Source: Ga0077530 sp035565975 (GTDB taxonomy: Bacteria; Pseudomonadota; Alphaproteobacteria; Rhizobiales; Hyphomicrobiaceae). From it: DNA of 57,729 nucleotides. The DNA is taken from the NCBI GenBank assembly GCA_035565975.1, contig DATMRT010000100.1, positions 1 through 57,729 of the forward strand. Reading direction: 5' to 3'. Positions 9,505 through 16,707 of the stretch are shown piece after piece; within the stretch, counting starts at the first letter, position 1; each line of letters opens with the position of its first letter. The notes under the pieces are model-generated. The model saw nothing but the letters and a program-made list of their open reading frames with translations, made no database searches and was not told the origin of the DNA. The position numbers and the translations under genes were made by a program.

Positions 9505-9771
9505 TCAGGCTTTGCGATCAGGCCGCTGACAGCTCTCGAACAGGGGAACGTTCGGACAGAAGCTCGCGGCCATCTCGCGGGGCGCGTCACTCGCGAGCCA
9601 GCTCAGGCACATATCGGCGCGTGCGCAGAAAAGACAGCGGGCGCGCGCCTCGGCGTATGCTTCCCCATCACGCAATCGGGCGAAAGCAAGCGCATCGACG
9701 CCGAGGCGATCCATCATCTCGTGCATGCGTACGGCTTGGCATTCGACGCGGCGATACATTGGCCAGTCCAT
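9505..9771 (-). CDS. Small cysteine-rich DUF6455 family protein
   Basis: This protein has 88 residues. Cysteines at 46, 49, 55 and 72 form a C-x2-C-x5-C-x16-C pattern (CLFCARADMC, then FCPNVPLF), which I recognise as the DUF6455 signature. The spacing suggests a bound metal or a redox-sensitive site; no function is established. GGGAGGTCCGCC precedes the ATG. It lies upstream of, and in the same direction as, the ABC genes (154-base gap). An FNR/FixK-like box sits about 70 bases upstream of its start codon, which would suit an oxygen-responsive gene. Confidence 0.75.
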   Translation of the reverse strand: MDWPMYRRVECQAVRMHEMMDRLGVDALAFARLRDGEAYAEARARCLFCARADMCLSWLASDAPREMAASFCPNVPLFESCQRPDRKA

Positions 9772-9833
9772 GGCGGACCTCCCGAGCCTGGATACACGCC
9801 ATTCAATTAGAGTAGATCAGAGAGCGGGGCGCA

Positions 9834-9847
9834 TTGATGGAGGTCAA
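9834..9847. promoter_or_regulatory. Candidate FNR/FixK-type binding site
   Basis: TTGAT-GGAG-GTCAA matches the FNR/FixK consensus TTGAT-N4-ATCAA at nine of ten positions and is flanked to form ATTGA-N6-TCAAT. It lies in the 165-base divergent gap between the DUF6455 gene and the cycloisomerase gene, centred about 70 bases from the former's start codon and 96 from the latter's. This is a sequence match only. Confidence 0.4.
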
Positions 9848-9936
9848 TGGGCGGTGCGGCCGCTTGTCATTGCAACGGCCGGGCGACCGACATCTAATCC
9901 CGCTCAACTGAACAGAATGAAACAGGAGGCCGTCTC

Positions 9937-11067
9937 GTGAAGATCGCCGAGGTACGCACGCACGTTCTCGAAGCACCGCTCTCGGAGCCTTTCGGCTGGT
10001 CGTTCTCGGCGACCGCCATCCGTGCGAGCTGCCTTGTCGAGATTACGGCAGACGACGGGACGACCGGCTGGGGTGAGTGCTACGGCCCGGCGCGCATCAA
10101 TGCCGCGATCGTCGACGCGCTGAAGGGGCGGCTGATCGGCCGCGATCCGCGCGCCACCGATGTCATCTGGATGGATCTCTACAACCACTTCCGCGACTAT
10201 GGGCAGAAGGGCGTCGTGATCTCCGCGATCAGCGGTATCGATATCGCGCTCTTCGATCTCAAGGGCCGTCACTTCAATGTCCCGGCTTCGACTCTGCTCG
10301 GCGGCGCCAACCGGACCTCCGTCGATGCCTACGCGACGGGAACCTATCGGCGCACGAGCGGCGATCCGCTCGCGTACGTGGTCGAGGAGGTCGACGGCTA
10401 CGTTCGTGAGGGGTTCAAGGCGGTCAAGCTCAAGATCGGCTTCGGCGTCGAGGAGGATGTTGCGCTCATTCGGGCCGTACGCAAGGCGATCGGGCCGCGC
10501 ATTGGTCTCATGCTCGATGCCAATCACGGCTTCGATGCGCTCGAGGCCATCGCGCTTGGCCGCGCCGTCGCCGATCTCGACATCAGCTGGTTCGAGGAGC
10601 CGGTCGTGCCCGACGATCTCGACAGCTATGTGGAAGTGCGCCGTGGCCAGTCGATCCCCGTTGCGGGTGGGGAGTGCGAATTCACGCGCTGGGGCTTCCG
10701 CGAGGTGTTCATGCGGCGGGCGATCGATATCGTGCAGCCCGACACGTGCGCCGCGGGCGGGCTTTCGGAGTGCAAGAAGATCGCGGACATGGCTGCGGCG
10801 TTCGGCGTGCGCTACGTGCCGCATGTGTGGGGAACGGGCATCGGCCTTGCGGCGTCGCTGCAGCTTCTCGCCGCGCTGCCGGACGTGCCGCCGCGCCACA
10901 CGCCGCGCGCGCCGATCCTGGAGTTCGATCGTTCAGAGCACCCGTTCCGGCAAGTCGTGCTGAGAACCGCCATCGAGCATGTGAATGGGCGCGTCGAAAT
11001 CCCCTCGGGGCCGGGGCTGGGTATAGAGGTTGATCGCGAGAGCATTGAGCGCTTTCGCGCGGAATAG
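9937..11067 (+). CDS. gci: Enolase-superfamily enzyme, probable D-galactarolactone cycloisomerase
   Basis: This mandelate racemase/muconate lactonizing enzyme has 376 residues. Catalytic features are visible: K164-x-K166, metal ligands D194, E220 and E246, and a D269/H296 dyad (QPDT; PHVWGTG). Several segments recall Agrobacterium Gci: GWGECYGPAR, KIGFGVEEDV, PVAGGE, and a C-terminal EFDRSEHPFRQ followed by GPGLGIEVDRES. Gci converts galactaro-1,4-lactone to 3-deoxy-2-keto-hexarate in uronate catabolism. The GTG start is preceded by AGGAGG. No other uronate-pathway gene is visible here, so a different acid-sugar dehydratase activity is possible. Confidence 0.75.
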   Translation: MKIAEVRTHVLEAPLSEPFGWSFSATAIRASCLVEITADDGTTGWGECYGPARINAAIVDALKGRLIGRDPRATDVIWMDLYNHFRDYGQKGVVISAISGIDIALFDLKGRHFNVPASTLLGGANRTSVDAYATGTYRRTSGDPLAYVVEEVDGYVREGFKAVKLKIGFGVEEDVALIRAVRKAIGPRIGLMLDANHGFDALEAIALGRAVADLDISWFEEPVVPDDLDSYVEVRRGQSIPVAGGECEFTRWGFREVFMRRAIDIVQPDTCAAGGLSECKKIADMAAAFGVRYVPHVWGTGIGLAASLQLLAALPDVPPRHTPRAPILEFDRSEHPFRQVVLRTAIEHVNGRVEIPSGPGLGIEVDRESIERFRAE

Positions 11068-11119
11068 GAGCGCCAGCGCGAGCTTGTTGTCGCGCCGGCA
11101 TTCGCGGATGCGGAAATGT

Positions 11120-11728
11120 TCAGAGCGGCTTGATGGCCACTTTGCGGAATTTCATCACGCCCGCGCCGTGCTGGAGCGCCAGATGGCCGTCCATGAGGTA
11201 CTCGCTACGGAGCCTCGCTGTCTCCTTGCCGTTGAGCACCAGGATGACGTCGCGACCCTTGGCCGTAATCTCGTAGGTGTTCCACTTGCCGCCCGCTTTG
11301 GGCATCGGGTTCACTTCGGCAAAGCGGACGATGGCGCCGGTGCCGTAAGTCGGATCGGGGCGCTGGTCGAAGATGTTGGCTTCGTAGCAGGTGCGATCCC
11401 CGATACTGGCGGGGTCCTGGCAGCGCAGGAATACGCCGCTGTTTGCGTCGTCGCTGGCCCAGAACTCCACATAGACCATGAAGTCCTTGAGCTTGTTCTT
11501 GCTGACGAGATAGGCAGGCGTCTTGCTCGTTACCTTGTCGGCGACAATAGCGCCGTCCTCGACGCGCCAGTTGGTCTCGCCGACCTGGTTCCAGTCGCCG
11601 AGGTTCTTGCCGTCGAAGAGCTGGATCCAACCCTCGCCGGTCTGGCTCCAGGCCTGCCGCGGCATGTGTGTCGAGAATGCAAAGACGATGAGCCCCATGA
11701 GGAGGGCGCGTATCGTAGATCGAGTCAC
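11120..11728 (-). CDS. Secreted DUF1080 (3-keto-disaccharide hydrolase-like) protein
   Basis: A GTG at 11728 with GGAGGAATCACC upstream gives a 202-residue protein. It has a signal peptide (about residues 1-26) followed by a DUF1080 domain: LFDGKNLGDWN at the start, SGVFLRC in the middle, and a terminal strand FRKVAIKPL. The fold is a concanavalin-like beta-sandwich, and members bind or cleave glycans; some are 3-keto-glycoside hydrolases. The frame runs open further upstream to 12028, but that extension overlaps the glycosyltransferase gene and lacks similarity. It lies downstream of the polysaccharide synthase genes on the same strand, so a role on their product is plausible but unproven. 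Confidence 0.82.
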   Translation of the reverse strand: MTRSTIRALLMGLIVFAFSTHMPRQAWSQTGEGWIQLFDGKNLGDWNQVGETNWRVEDGAIVADKVTSKTPAYLVSKNKLKDFMVYVEFWASDDANSGVFLRCQDPASIGDRTCYEANIFDQRPDPTYGTGAIVRFAEVNPMPKAGGKWNTYEITAKGRDVILVLNGKETARLRSEYLMDGHLALQHGAGVMKFRKVAIKPL

Positions 11729-11966
11729 GGTGATTCCTCCCAGAATGCGAAGTCGAACAAATGTTCGTGGACTTTGACGTCTCTTGTTTCGCGAACCACG
11801 TCGTGCCGCCTGCGATGACCTCCTAATCTTCGCGTTCGAAAGTGTCTCACGGCCCTTCGGTCCGCAGGCGGAATGGTAGGAGCTTTCGAATTTGCGCGGA
11901 AGCGGGCGCGCGGCGGCTCGCCGATCACCAGCGTGTGATGGCGCGCTGCAATAGCCGAGAGAGCCG
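11729..11966. promoter_or_regulatory. Intergenic region with palindromes upstream of the DUF1080 gene
   Basis: No gene is supported in these 238 bases. A perfect palindrome CGAACA-AA-TGTTCG at 11754-11767 lies 26 bases before the DUF1080 GTG and could be an operator. A wider perfect inverted repeat, TTCGAAAG (11835-11842) and CTTTCGAA (11883-11890), lies between that palindrome and the glycosyltransferase stop. It could form a loop in the transcript or bind a dimer. There is no T-run, so no clear terminator separates the genes. Confidence 0.4.
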
Positions 11967-13922
11967 TTAGCGCATGACCCGGCCGAAGGTCGCCGCAACA
12001 ACGCGCGCCGGCACGATGCGGGGTACATCGGCCGAGAAGCGGCCGGAGTAGATGAACCGGATCAGTCTTGCCTTGGTCTCGGCCGTTTCTTCGAAGCGCA
12101 CGACATAGTCGTCGCTGCCGATGCGCAGTACCGTCCCTCTTATGCTCATGCCGTCGAGAACGACCGTGACGTTCGTCCCGACTTGAGCGGGTGCCGACCC
12201 CGCGAGGCGCGCGCCGCCGAGGGATACATCGAGGACGCGCGCCTCAGAGAGTTCGCCGTCGACGTCGATCGACGCCATGCCGCGTGCGCTGAGGCGCTCG
12301 GAGGCGCGCAGGCGCGGCTGCTCGATGCAAACGATGCAGGCGATCGTGAGCACGACGATATTGTACCAGCTCCAGAAGAGACAGAGCGCCGCGGAGTCGC
12401 GCAGCTTGCTGCCATCCTCGAGAAGGAACGCCCAGATGAGCCCGCCGATCGTCAGCGCGAGATAGATGAGGAACACGCGCATGAGCGGCCACTGGATGAA
12501 CCGCTTGCTGCGATCGCCGCCCTTGGCTGTCACCTGGAACTTGTGACCCTTCGGCTTGACGAGGCCATGGGCGACGGCGCGCGCGATCTGCGAGGCGGCG
12601 AGAAGCTGCGTCACGTCGGACATGATCGGCATGACGCGGCCGCGCGCCATCCAGCCCATGATGGTGATCTGCGAGATGAAGTAGGGGAGGTAATAGCCGA
12701 GCGTGTCGGCGACATCGGCCTGCACGGCGTGGACGTTGAAGAACAGATAGAGGATCGGGACGATGATGCCGAACAGGCGGAAGGCATGGGCAGCCGACCA
12801 GTAGAGGAAAGTCTCGGTGAGGCTGATCCGATCAATCAGCGAGAGCCCGTTCTTCGGGCGCAGCGGACCGAGAGCGCCGCGGCAGATCTGGATGAAGCCG
12901 AGCGCCCAGCGGCTGCGCTGGGTCACGTACTCCTTGAGGCCTTCGGGTGCGAGGCCGAGCGAGAGCCGCTCGTTGAGATAGATCGTGCGATAGCCCGCGA
13001 CCTTCATCTTGAGCGTGACGAGGTAATCCTCGGTCACCGATTCCGTGGGAAAACCGCCGATCGCCTGGAGAATGGGAAAGCGGATCACCGATGACGTGCC
13101 GCAGCAGAAGGACGCGCCCCAAGCGTCCTTCGCGGCCATCACGACATCGAAGAAGTAGCGCTGCTCGTCGGGCCACACGCGCGCGATCGAGAGGTTGCTC
13201 TGCAGAGGATCTGGATTGATGAAGTGCTGGGGCGTCTGGACGATGCCGACATCATCCTCGCGGAAGAGGCTGACGGCGCGGCGCAGGAAATGCGGCGCCG
13301 GCACGAAGTCCGCATCGAGAATGCTGATGAAGTCGGGCGGCTCGGGCAGCGCCGCGACGTGGCGCAGCCCGTTGTTGATGTTGCCGGCCTTGGCGTGGGC
13401 GTTGTCGGGTCGCGTCAGGTAGTTCGCGCCGAGACGTGCGGTCAGCGCCTCGAGCCAGGGGCGGCGGCCGTCGTCGAGCACCCAGACGCGGCAGCGCGGA
13501 TAGTCGAGGGCGAGCGCGCCGACGATCGTGCGCTCGAGGATCGCTTCTTCCTCGTTATAGGTGCAGATGAAGACATCGACGAGCGGCAGACGGGGCTGTG
13601 CCAGGAGCCAGGACTCGTTGCGGTCGGCATCGGGTGAGCGGTTGGTGAGCTTGACCAGGAAGGTCAGGCTGATAGTTGCGCCGATGACGACCAGTGTCTC
13701 GATCGCAACGAAGACGAGCCCGATCACGAAGTCGATGCTGAGGCCGATCGGCGGCAGCGTCACGATCCAGCGCCATGCCATGTAGCGCCACATGAGCACG
13801 AGCATAACGGCGACCATGGCGGCGCGGGCGCGCTCGTCCTCGGCCTTGAGCCAAGGCAGCACCGTCCAGGCAAAGCCGAGCACGAGGAAGCCCGGCGTGA
13901 GCGCTTCGAGGAGCAGCGCCAT
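11967..13922 (-). CDS. BcsA/BgsA-like family 2 glycosyltransferase with PilZ domain (beta-glucan or related polysaccharide synthase)
   Basis: This processive inner-membrane synthase has 651 residues. Two or three helices precede the GT-2 domain, which shows D150/D151 (VLDDG), DAD at 203-205, TED at 297-299 and QRSRW at 335-339. Further helices follow at about 375-530. The C-terminal PilZ domain has R539-x3-R543 and D565-x-S567-x2-G570, so it should bind c-di-GMP. It lies 16 bases after a HlyD-type gene, in the same order as Sinorhizobium bgsB-bgsA (mixed-linkage beta-glucan). No bcsB, bcsZ or bcsC neighbours are present, which argues against canonical cellulose synthesis. The polymer is not determined. 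Confidence 0.85.
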   Translation of the reverse strand: MALLLEALTPGFLVLGFAWTVLPWLKAEDERARAAMVAVMLVLMWRYMAWRWIVTLPPIGLSIDFVIGLVFVAIETLVVIGATISLTFLVKLTNRSPDADRNESWLLAQPRLPLVDVFICTYNEEEAILERTIVGALALDYPRCRVWVLDDGRRPWLEALTARLGANYLTRPDNAHAKAGNINNGLRHVAALPEPPDFISILDADFVPAPHFLRRAVSLFREDDVGIVQTPQHFINPDPLQSNLSIARVWPDEQRYFFDVVMAAKDAWGASFCCGTSSVIRFPILQAIGGFPTESVTEDYLVTLKMKVAGYRTIYLNERLSLGLAPEGLKEYVTQRSRWALGFIQICRGALGPLRPKNGLSLIDRISLTETFLYWSAAHAFRLFGIIVPILYLFFNVHAVQADVADTLGYYLPYFISQITIMGWMARGRVMPIMSDVTQLLAASQIARAVAHGLVKPKGHKFQVTAKGGDRSKRFIQWPLMRVFLIYLALTIGGLIWAFLLEDGSKLRDSAALCLFWSWYNIVVLTIACIVCIEQPRLRASERLSARGMASIDVDGELSEARVLDVSLGGARLAGSAPAQVGTNVTVVLDGMSIRGTVLRIGSDDYVVRFEETAETKARLIRFIYSGRFSADVPRIVPARVVAATFGRVMR

Positions 13923-13938
13923 GGCGGATGTCCCAGCC

Positions 13939-15375
13939 TCAGCCGCCGAAGGTCACGCGGCCCGTGCGGCCGACGCTGCAGCGGCCCTTGGTGGGCATTT
14001 CGGGGAGTGCCACGGTCACGCGGTAGGGTTCCTTCGCGAGCGCGGCCGGCTGAATGGCGAGATTGGCGGGAGCCGTCGCGACGCCGGTGAGGCTGACGAT
14101 GCGGCCTTCGTAGTCGGTGCTCTCGCCCCGGAAGCGGAAGCGCGCCTTCTGGCCGACGCGGAGCTGGTTGTAAGCGGCTTCGCCGACCGTTGCGGTCACG
14201 ACGAGACCAGAGCAGTCGAGGAGGCGGACGAGATCCTGCCCGCGCACGACGGATTCGCCGGGCGCCGTCATGACCTCCCAGATGCTGCCGCTCACCGGCG
14301 CGACCAGACCAGCCGCGGAGCGCTGGGCATAGCGCATGTTCTCGGCGGCGAGCTCGGTGCGCAGGTTTGCAAGGCGGACCTCGCGCTGGGTGATATCGGC
14401 ATTGACCTCGTTGAGGCGGAGCTCGATCTCGTCGGCGCGCTGCAGGGATTGCGGGCGGTCATTGTAGCTGTCACCGACGAACACGCCGCGGCGAAGGGCG
14501 GAAAGCTCGACGTCGAGTGTCTTGAGGCGGTGGCGGAGGGCTTCGAGAGTCTGCGCGGCGACGGTCGCGTCACGCCGCGCTCGCTCCAGCGCCACGACTG
14601 TGCCCGTGCCGGCATCCGCAAGGGACTGAGCGCGCTCGAGAGTCTGCTGGGCTTCCTCGTGGCGCGCGGTTGCCGCCCCGATGTCACTGCGCGTCTCGGC
14701 CATACGCGACTCGAGCTGGGCGATGCGGCCGACGCGGAAGGCCTCGGCGTTCGCCGTGTGCTCCTGATGGAGATTCATGAGGCTGTCGCGGCGCGCCGTC
14801 AGGGCCTTGATGTCACCCTCGAGCTCGCCGACGAGCTGAGCGACAGCGTCCAGGCGGCCGCGATCGGCGCGTGGGTTGACGATGCCGAGCACCTGCGCGC
14901 CGGGCTTGAGCTCGGTGCCCGTAGCGATCTGGCCGATCCACGAGATCTGGCCTTCGATCGGCGCACGCAGCGTGATGAGGCGGGCATTGATGACCGCTTC
15001 GGTGCTGGTCGTCTGCAAGAGCGCCTGCAGCGGCATCCAGCCGGCCAGCACGACGAGGATCACGCCGACGATCGTCTTCAGGATGCGGCGGTCGATGGGA
15101 CCGAGCTGCGGCCGCGACTTTTTGGCTGCGGCCATGGCGGGTGACGGCGGTGGGGCAGCCTGCGGTTGCGGTGCAGCTTCCGGAGCGGGCTCGGCTGCAG
15201 GAGCAAATGCCTTGTCGAGGGCGGCGAGGCGGCCAAGGGCATCGAGATCGGCGAGTGCCTGATTGATCACCGGCGTCTGCGCTTCGGGGGATGTGCCCGG
15301 CTCGCGCTGCGGGAGCATAGTCACCTCGGCGCTCTCACGCGCCGTCTGTGACGGCAAACTGGATGAACGACTCAT
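13939..15375 (-). CDS. HlyD-family membrane fusion protein, BgsB/Alg44-like partner of the synthase
   Basis: This protein has 478 residues. A Pro/Ala-rich cytoplasmic N-terminus (residues 1-90) is followed by one transmembrane helix (about 98-118), a lipoyl/barrel-sandwich half-motif (RLITLRAPIEGQISWI), and a long coiled-coil hairpin (about 175-345). The second lipoyl half (GLVAPVSGSIWEV) and a beta-barrel follow. It should link the inner-membrane synthase to the periplasm or outer membrane during polymer export. It is the first gene of the two-gene unit and is divergent from the GntR gene. The closest analogies are BgsB of Sinorhizobium and the HlyD part of Alg44. Confidence 0.85.
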   Translation of the reverse strand: MSRSSSLPSQTARESAEVTMLPQREPGTSPEAQTPVINQALADLDALGRLAALDKAFAPAAEPAPEAAPQPQAAPPPSPAMAAAKKSRPQLGPIDRRILKTIVGVILVVLAGWMPLQALLQTTSTEAVINARLITLRAPIEGQISWIGQIATGTELKPGAQVLGIVNPRADRGRLDAVAQLVGELEGDIKALTARRDSLMNLHQEHTANAEAFRVGRIAQLESRMAETRSDIGAATARHEEAQQTLERAQSLADAGTGTVVALERARRDATVAAQTLEALRHRLKTLDVELSALRRGVFVGDSYNDRPQSLQRADEIELRLNEVNADITQREVRLANLRTELAAENMRYAQRSAAGLVAPVSGSIWEVMTAPGESVVRGQDLVRLLDCSGLVVTATVGEAAYNQLRVGQKARFRFRGESTDYEGRIVSLTGVATAPANLAIQPAALAKEPYRVTVALPEMPTKGRCSVGRTGRVTFGG

Positions 15376-15914
15376 GTTGGCTCCAAGGCCCGGACAGATG
15401 CAGCGGTTTGCGGGCGCACGGGCAGCCCAACGGCTGGCTGACCGAAAAAGGAGCGTAGGTACGGAGATTTGCTTTAGCGTTAATTAGGGCCGCATTTTCA
15501 GAGCGTTGGAAATAAAGCGGCAGAAGGTAATGCAATCAATGGTTGTTGTTATATATAATGCCTATTTCTGCGTGTGTATAAGTTATCCTGCTTCGGGCTG
15601 AAGACATAAGCACTATCAACAAGTTGATTTTCGAGGGCGGCCTAAAAGTCAGTTGTTGCGGAAAAGCCTCGGTCCTCGACTTTGCCCAGTATCAAAATAA
15701 TGGCGAAGCTGCTTTGTGCCGGAATCAACCTATCGTCGCTCATGCGATTCGGTGTGGCGGCCGATATCGCGAAACTGAGCGTTCTTCGCGTCCAATCGTG
15801 CATGGAAAGAATTTGCCGACGCGGCATTCGGTGCGCGGGTGGGAAGAGATTGGTCGCGCCGGGGCTGGCGCGAATGAAGTCGATGTTCGGAATTTTTTGG
15901 GGCTGAGGATTTCG
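15376..15914. promoter_or_regulatory. 539-base divergent intergenic region between HlyD-type and GntR genes
   Basis: No gene is supported here. A frame continuous with the GntR gene is open back to 15624, but it has no recognisable motif. The stretch 15465-15610 is clearly AT-richer than its surroundings (for example TTATATATAATG near 15548-15559), as expected for promoters. CTTTAGCGTTAATTAGG at about 15472-15488 could serve the minus-strand operon. No operator for the GntR protein could be identified with confidence. Confidence 0.4.
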
Positions 15915-16700
15915 ATGTCCGACCAGGGGCGCTTCGGTGCGGCGGTGCAACGCGCGCGCACGAGCCAGATCGAGCTCCATAATTTCTCAGGTCCACTTCA
16001 TGAGCAGGTGCGCGGTCTCATTCTTTCGAGGATCGAACGGGGTGACTGGCCGACCGGAGCGCCGATCCCCCCGGAGGTCCATCTTTCGCGCGAGTTCGGT
16101 GTGAGCATCGGAACGGTGCGGAAGGCTCTGGACCAGCTCGCCCGCGACCGCATTCTCGTCCGCGAGCGCGGGCGCGGCACGTTCGTCAAGGACGGCGGAG
16201 CCTGGCGCACCGGTCCTGCCTTGCGCCTTTGCCACGCGAGCGGCGAGCCCGTTGCTCTCGACATCGCGCTCGTCAGGACGGACTACTCGGTCGCGACCGC
16301 CGCCGAAGTGTCGGCACTCAGGATGCTGCGGCCGGCCTCGATCGTGCCGCGCGCGCTGAGGCTGCGCCGGGAATGGCATCACGACGGCACGCTTGTCGCC
16401 ATCGAGACCATCACGGTGGATGCGGCACGCTTCCCCAATCTCCAGTTCGAGATCGACACGGCAGCCGAGGTGCTGTTCCCCGTCTATGCGGAGAAGTACC
16501 ACGCCGCCGTGGACCGGACAGTCTGGACGATGAAGCCGCTCGCTCCAAGCGATGCCCTCGCGCGCGAGCTCACCGGCGAGCGCGATGTCACGGTCCTTCG
16601 GTGCACGCGCACGGCTTACGACGCCAAGGACATGCCGCTCGAACTCGCCGAGCTGATCGTTCTCTTCGACGGCGAATTCGCAATGATGGCGAGCCAGTAG
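15915..16700 (+). CDS. GntR-family transcriptional regulator with UTRA effector domain (HutC subfamily)
   Basis: The ATG at 15915, with GAGGA six bases upstream, gives 261 residues. The N-terminal winged helix-turn-helix (about 20-85) shows LHEQVRGLILSRI, LSREFGVSIGTVRKAL and GRGTFV. The C-terminal half is a UTRA fold, which in HutC-type regulators binds a small effector such as a sugar phosphate or amino-acid derivative. It is divergent from the polysaccharide operon and could control it, or itself. The stop is only 8 bases from the convergent fliI stop. Effector unknown. Confidence 0.85.
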   Translation: MSDQGRFGAAVQRARTSQIELHNFSGPLHEQVRGLILSRIERGDWPTGAPIPPEVHLSREFGVSIGTVRKALDQLARDRILVRERGRGTFVKDGGAWRTGPALRLCHASGEPVALDIALVRTDYSVATAAEVSALRMLRPASIVPRALRLRREWHHDGTLVAIETITVDAARFPNLQFEIDTAAEVLFPVYAEKYHAAVDRTVWTMKPLAPSDALARELTGERDVTVLRCTRTAYDAKDMPLELAELIVLFDGEFAMMASQ

Positions 16701-16707
16701 ACGCGGC

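Noticed and set aside
9403..9810. 135-codon plus-strand frame opposite DUF6455
   Set aside because: It is a shadow of the DUF6455 gene, whose Cys pattern and ribosome site are on the other strand.
15624..15914. N-terminal extension of the GntR regulator by 97 codons
   Set aside because: The extension has no GntR-like content; the ATG at 15915 has a good ribosome site and places the helix-turn-helix at its usual distance from the N-terminus.
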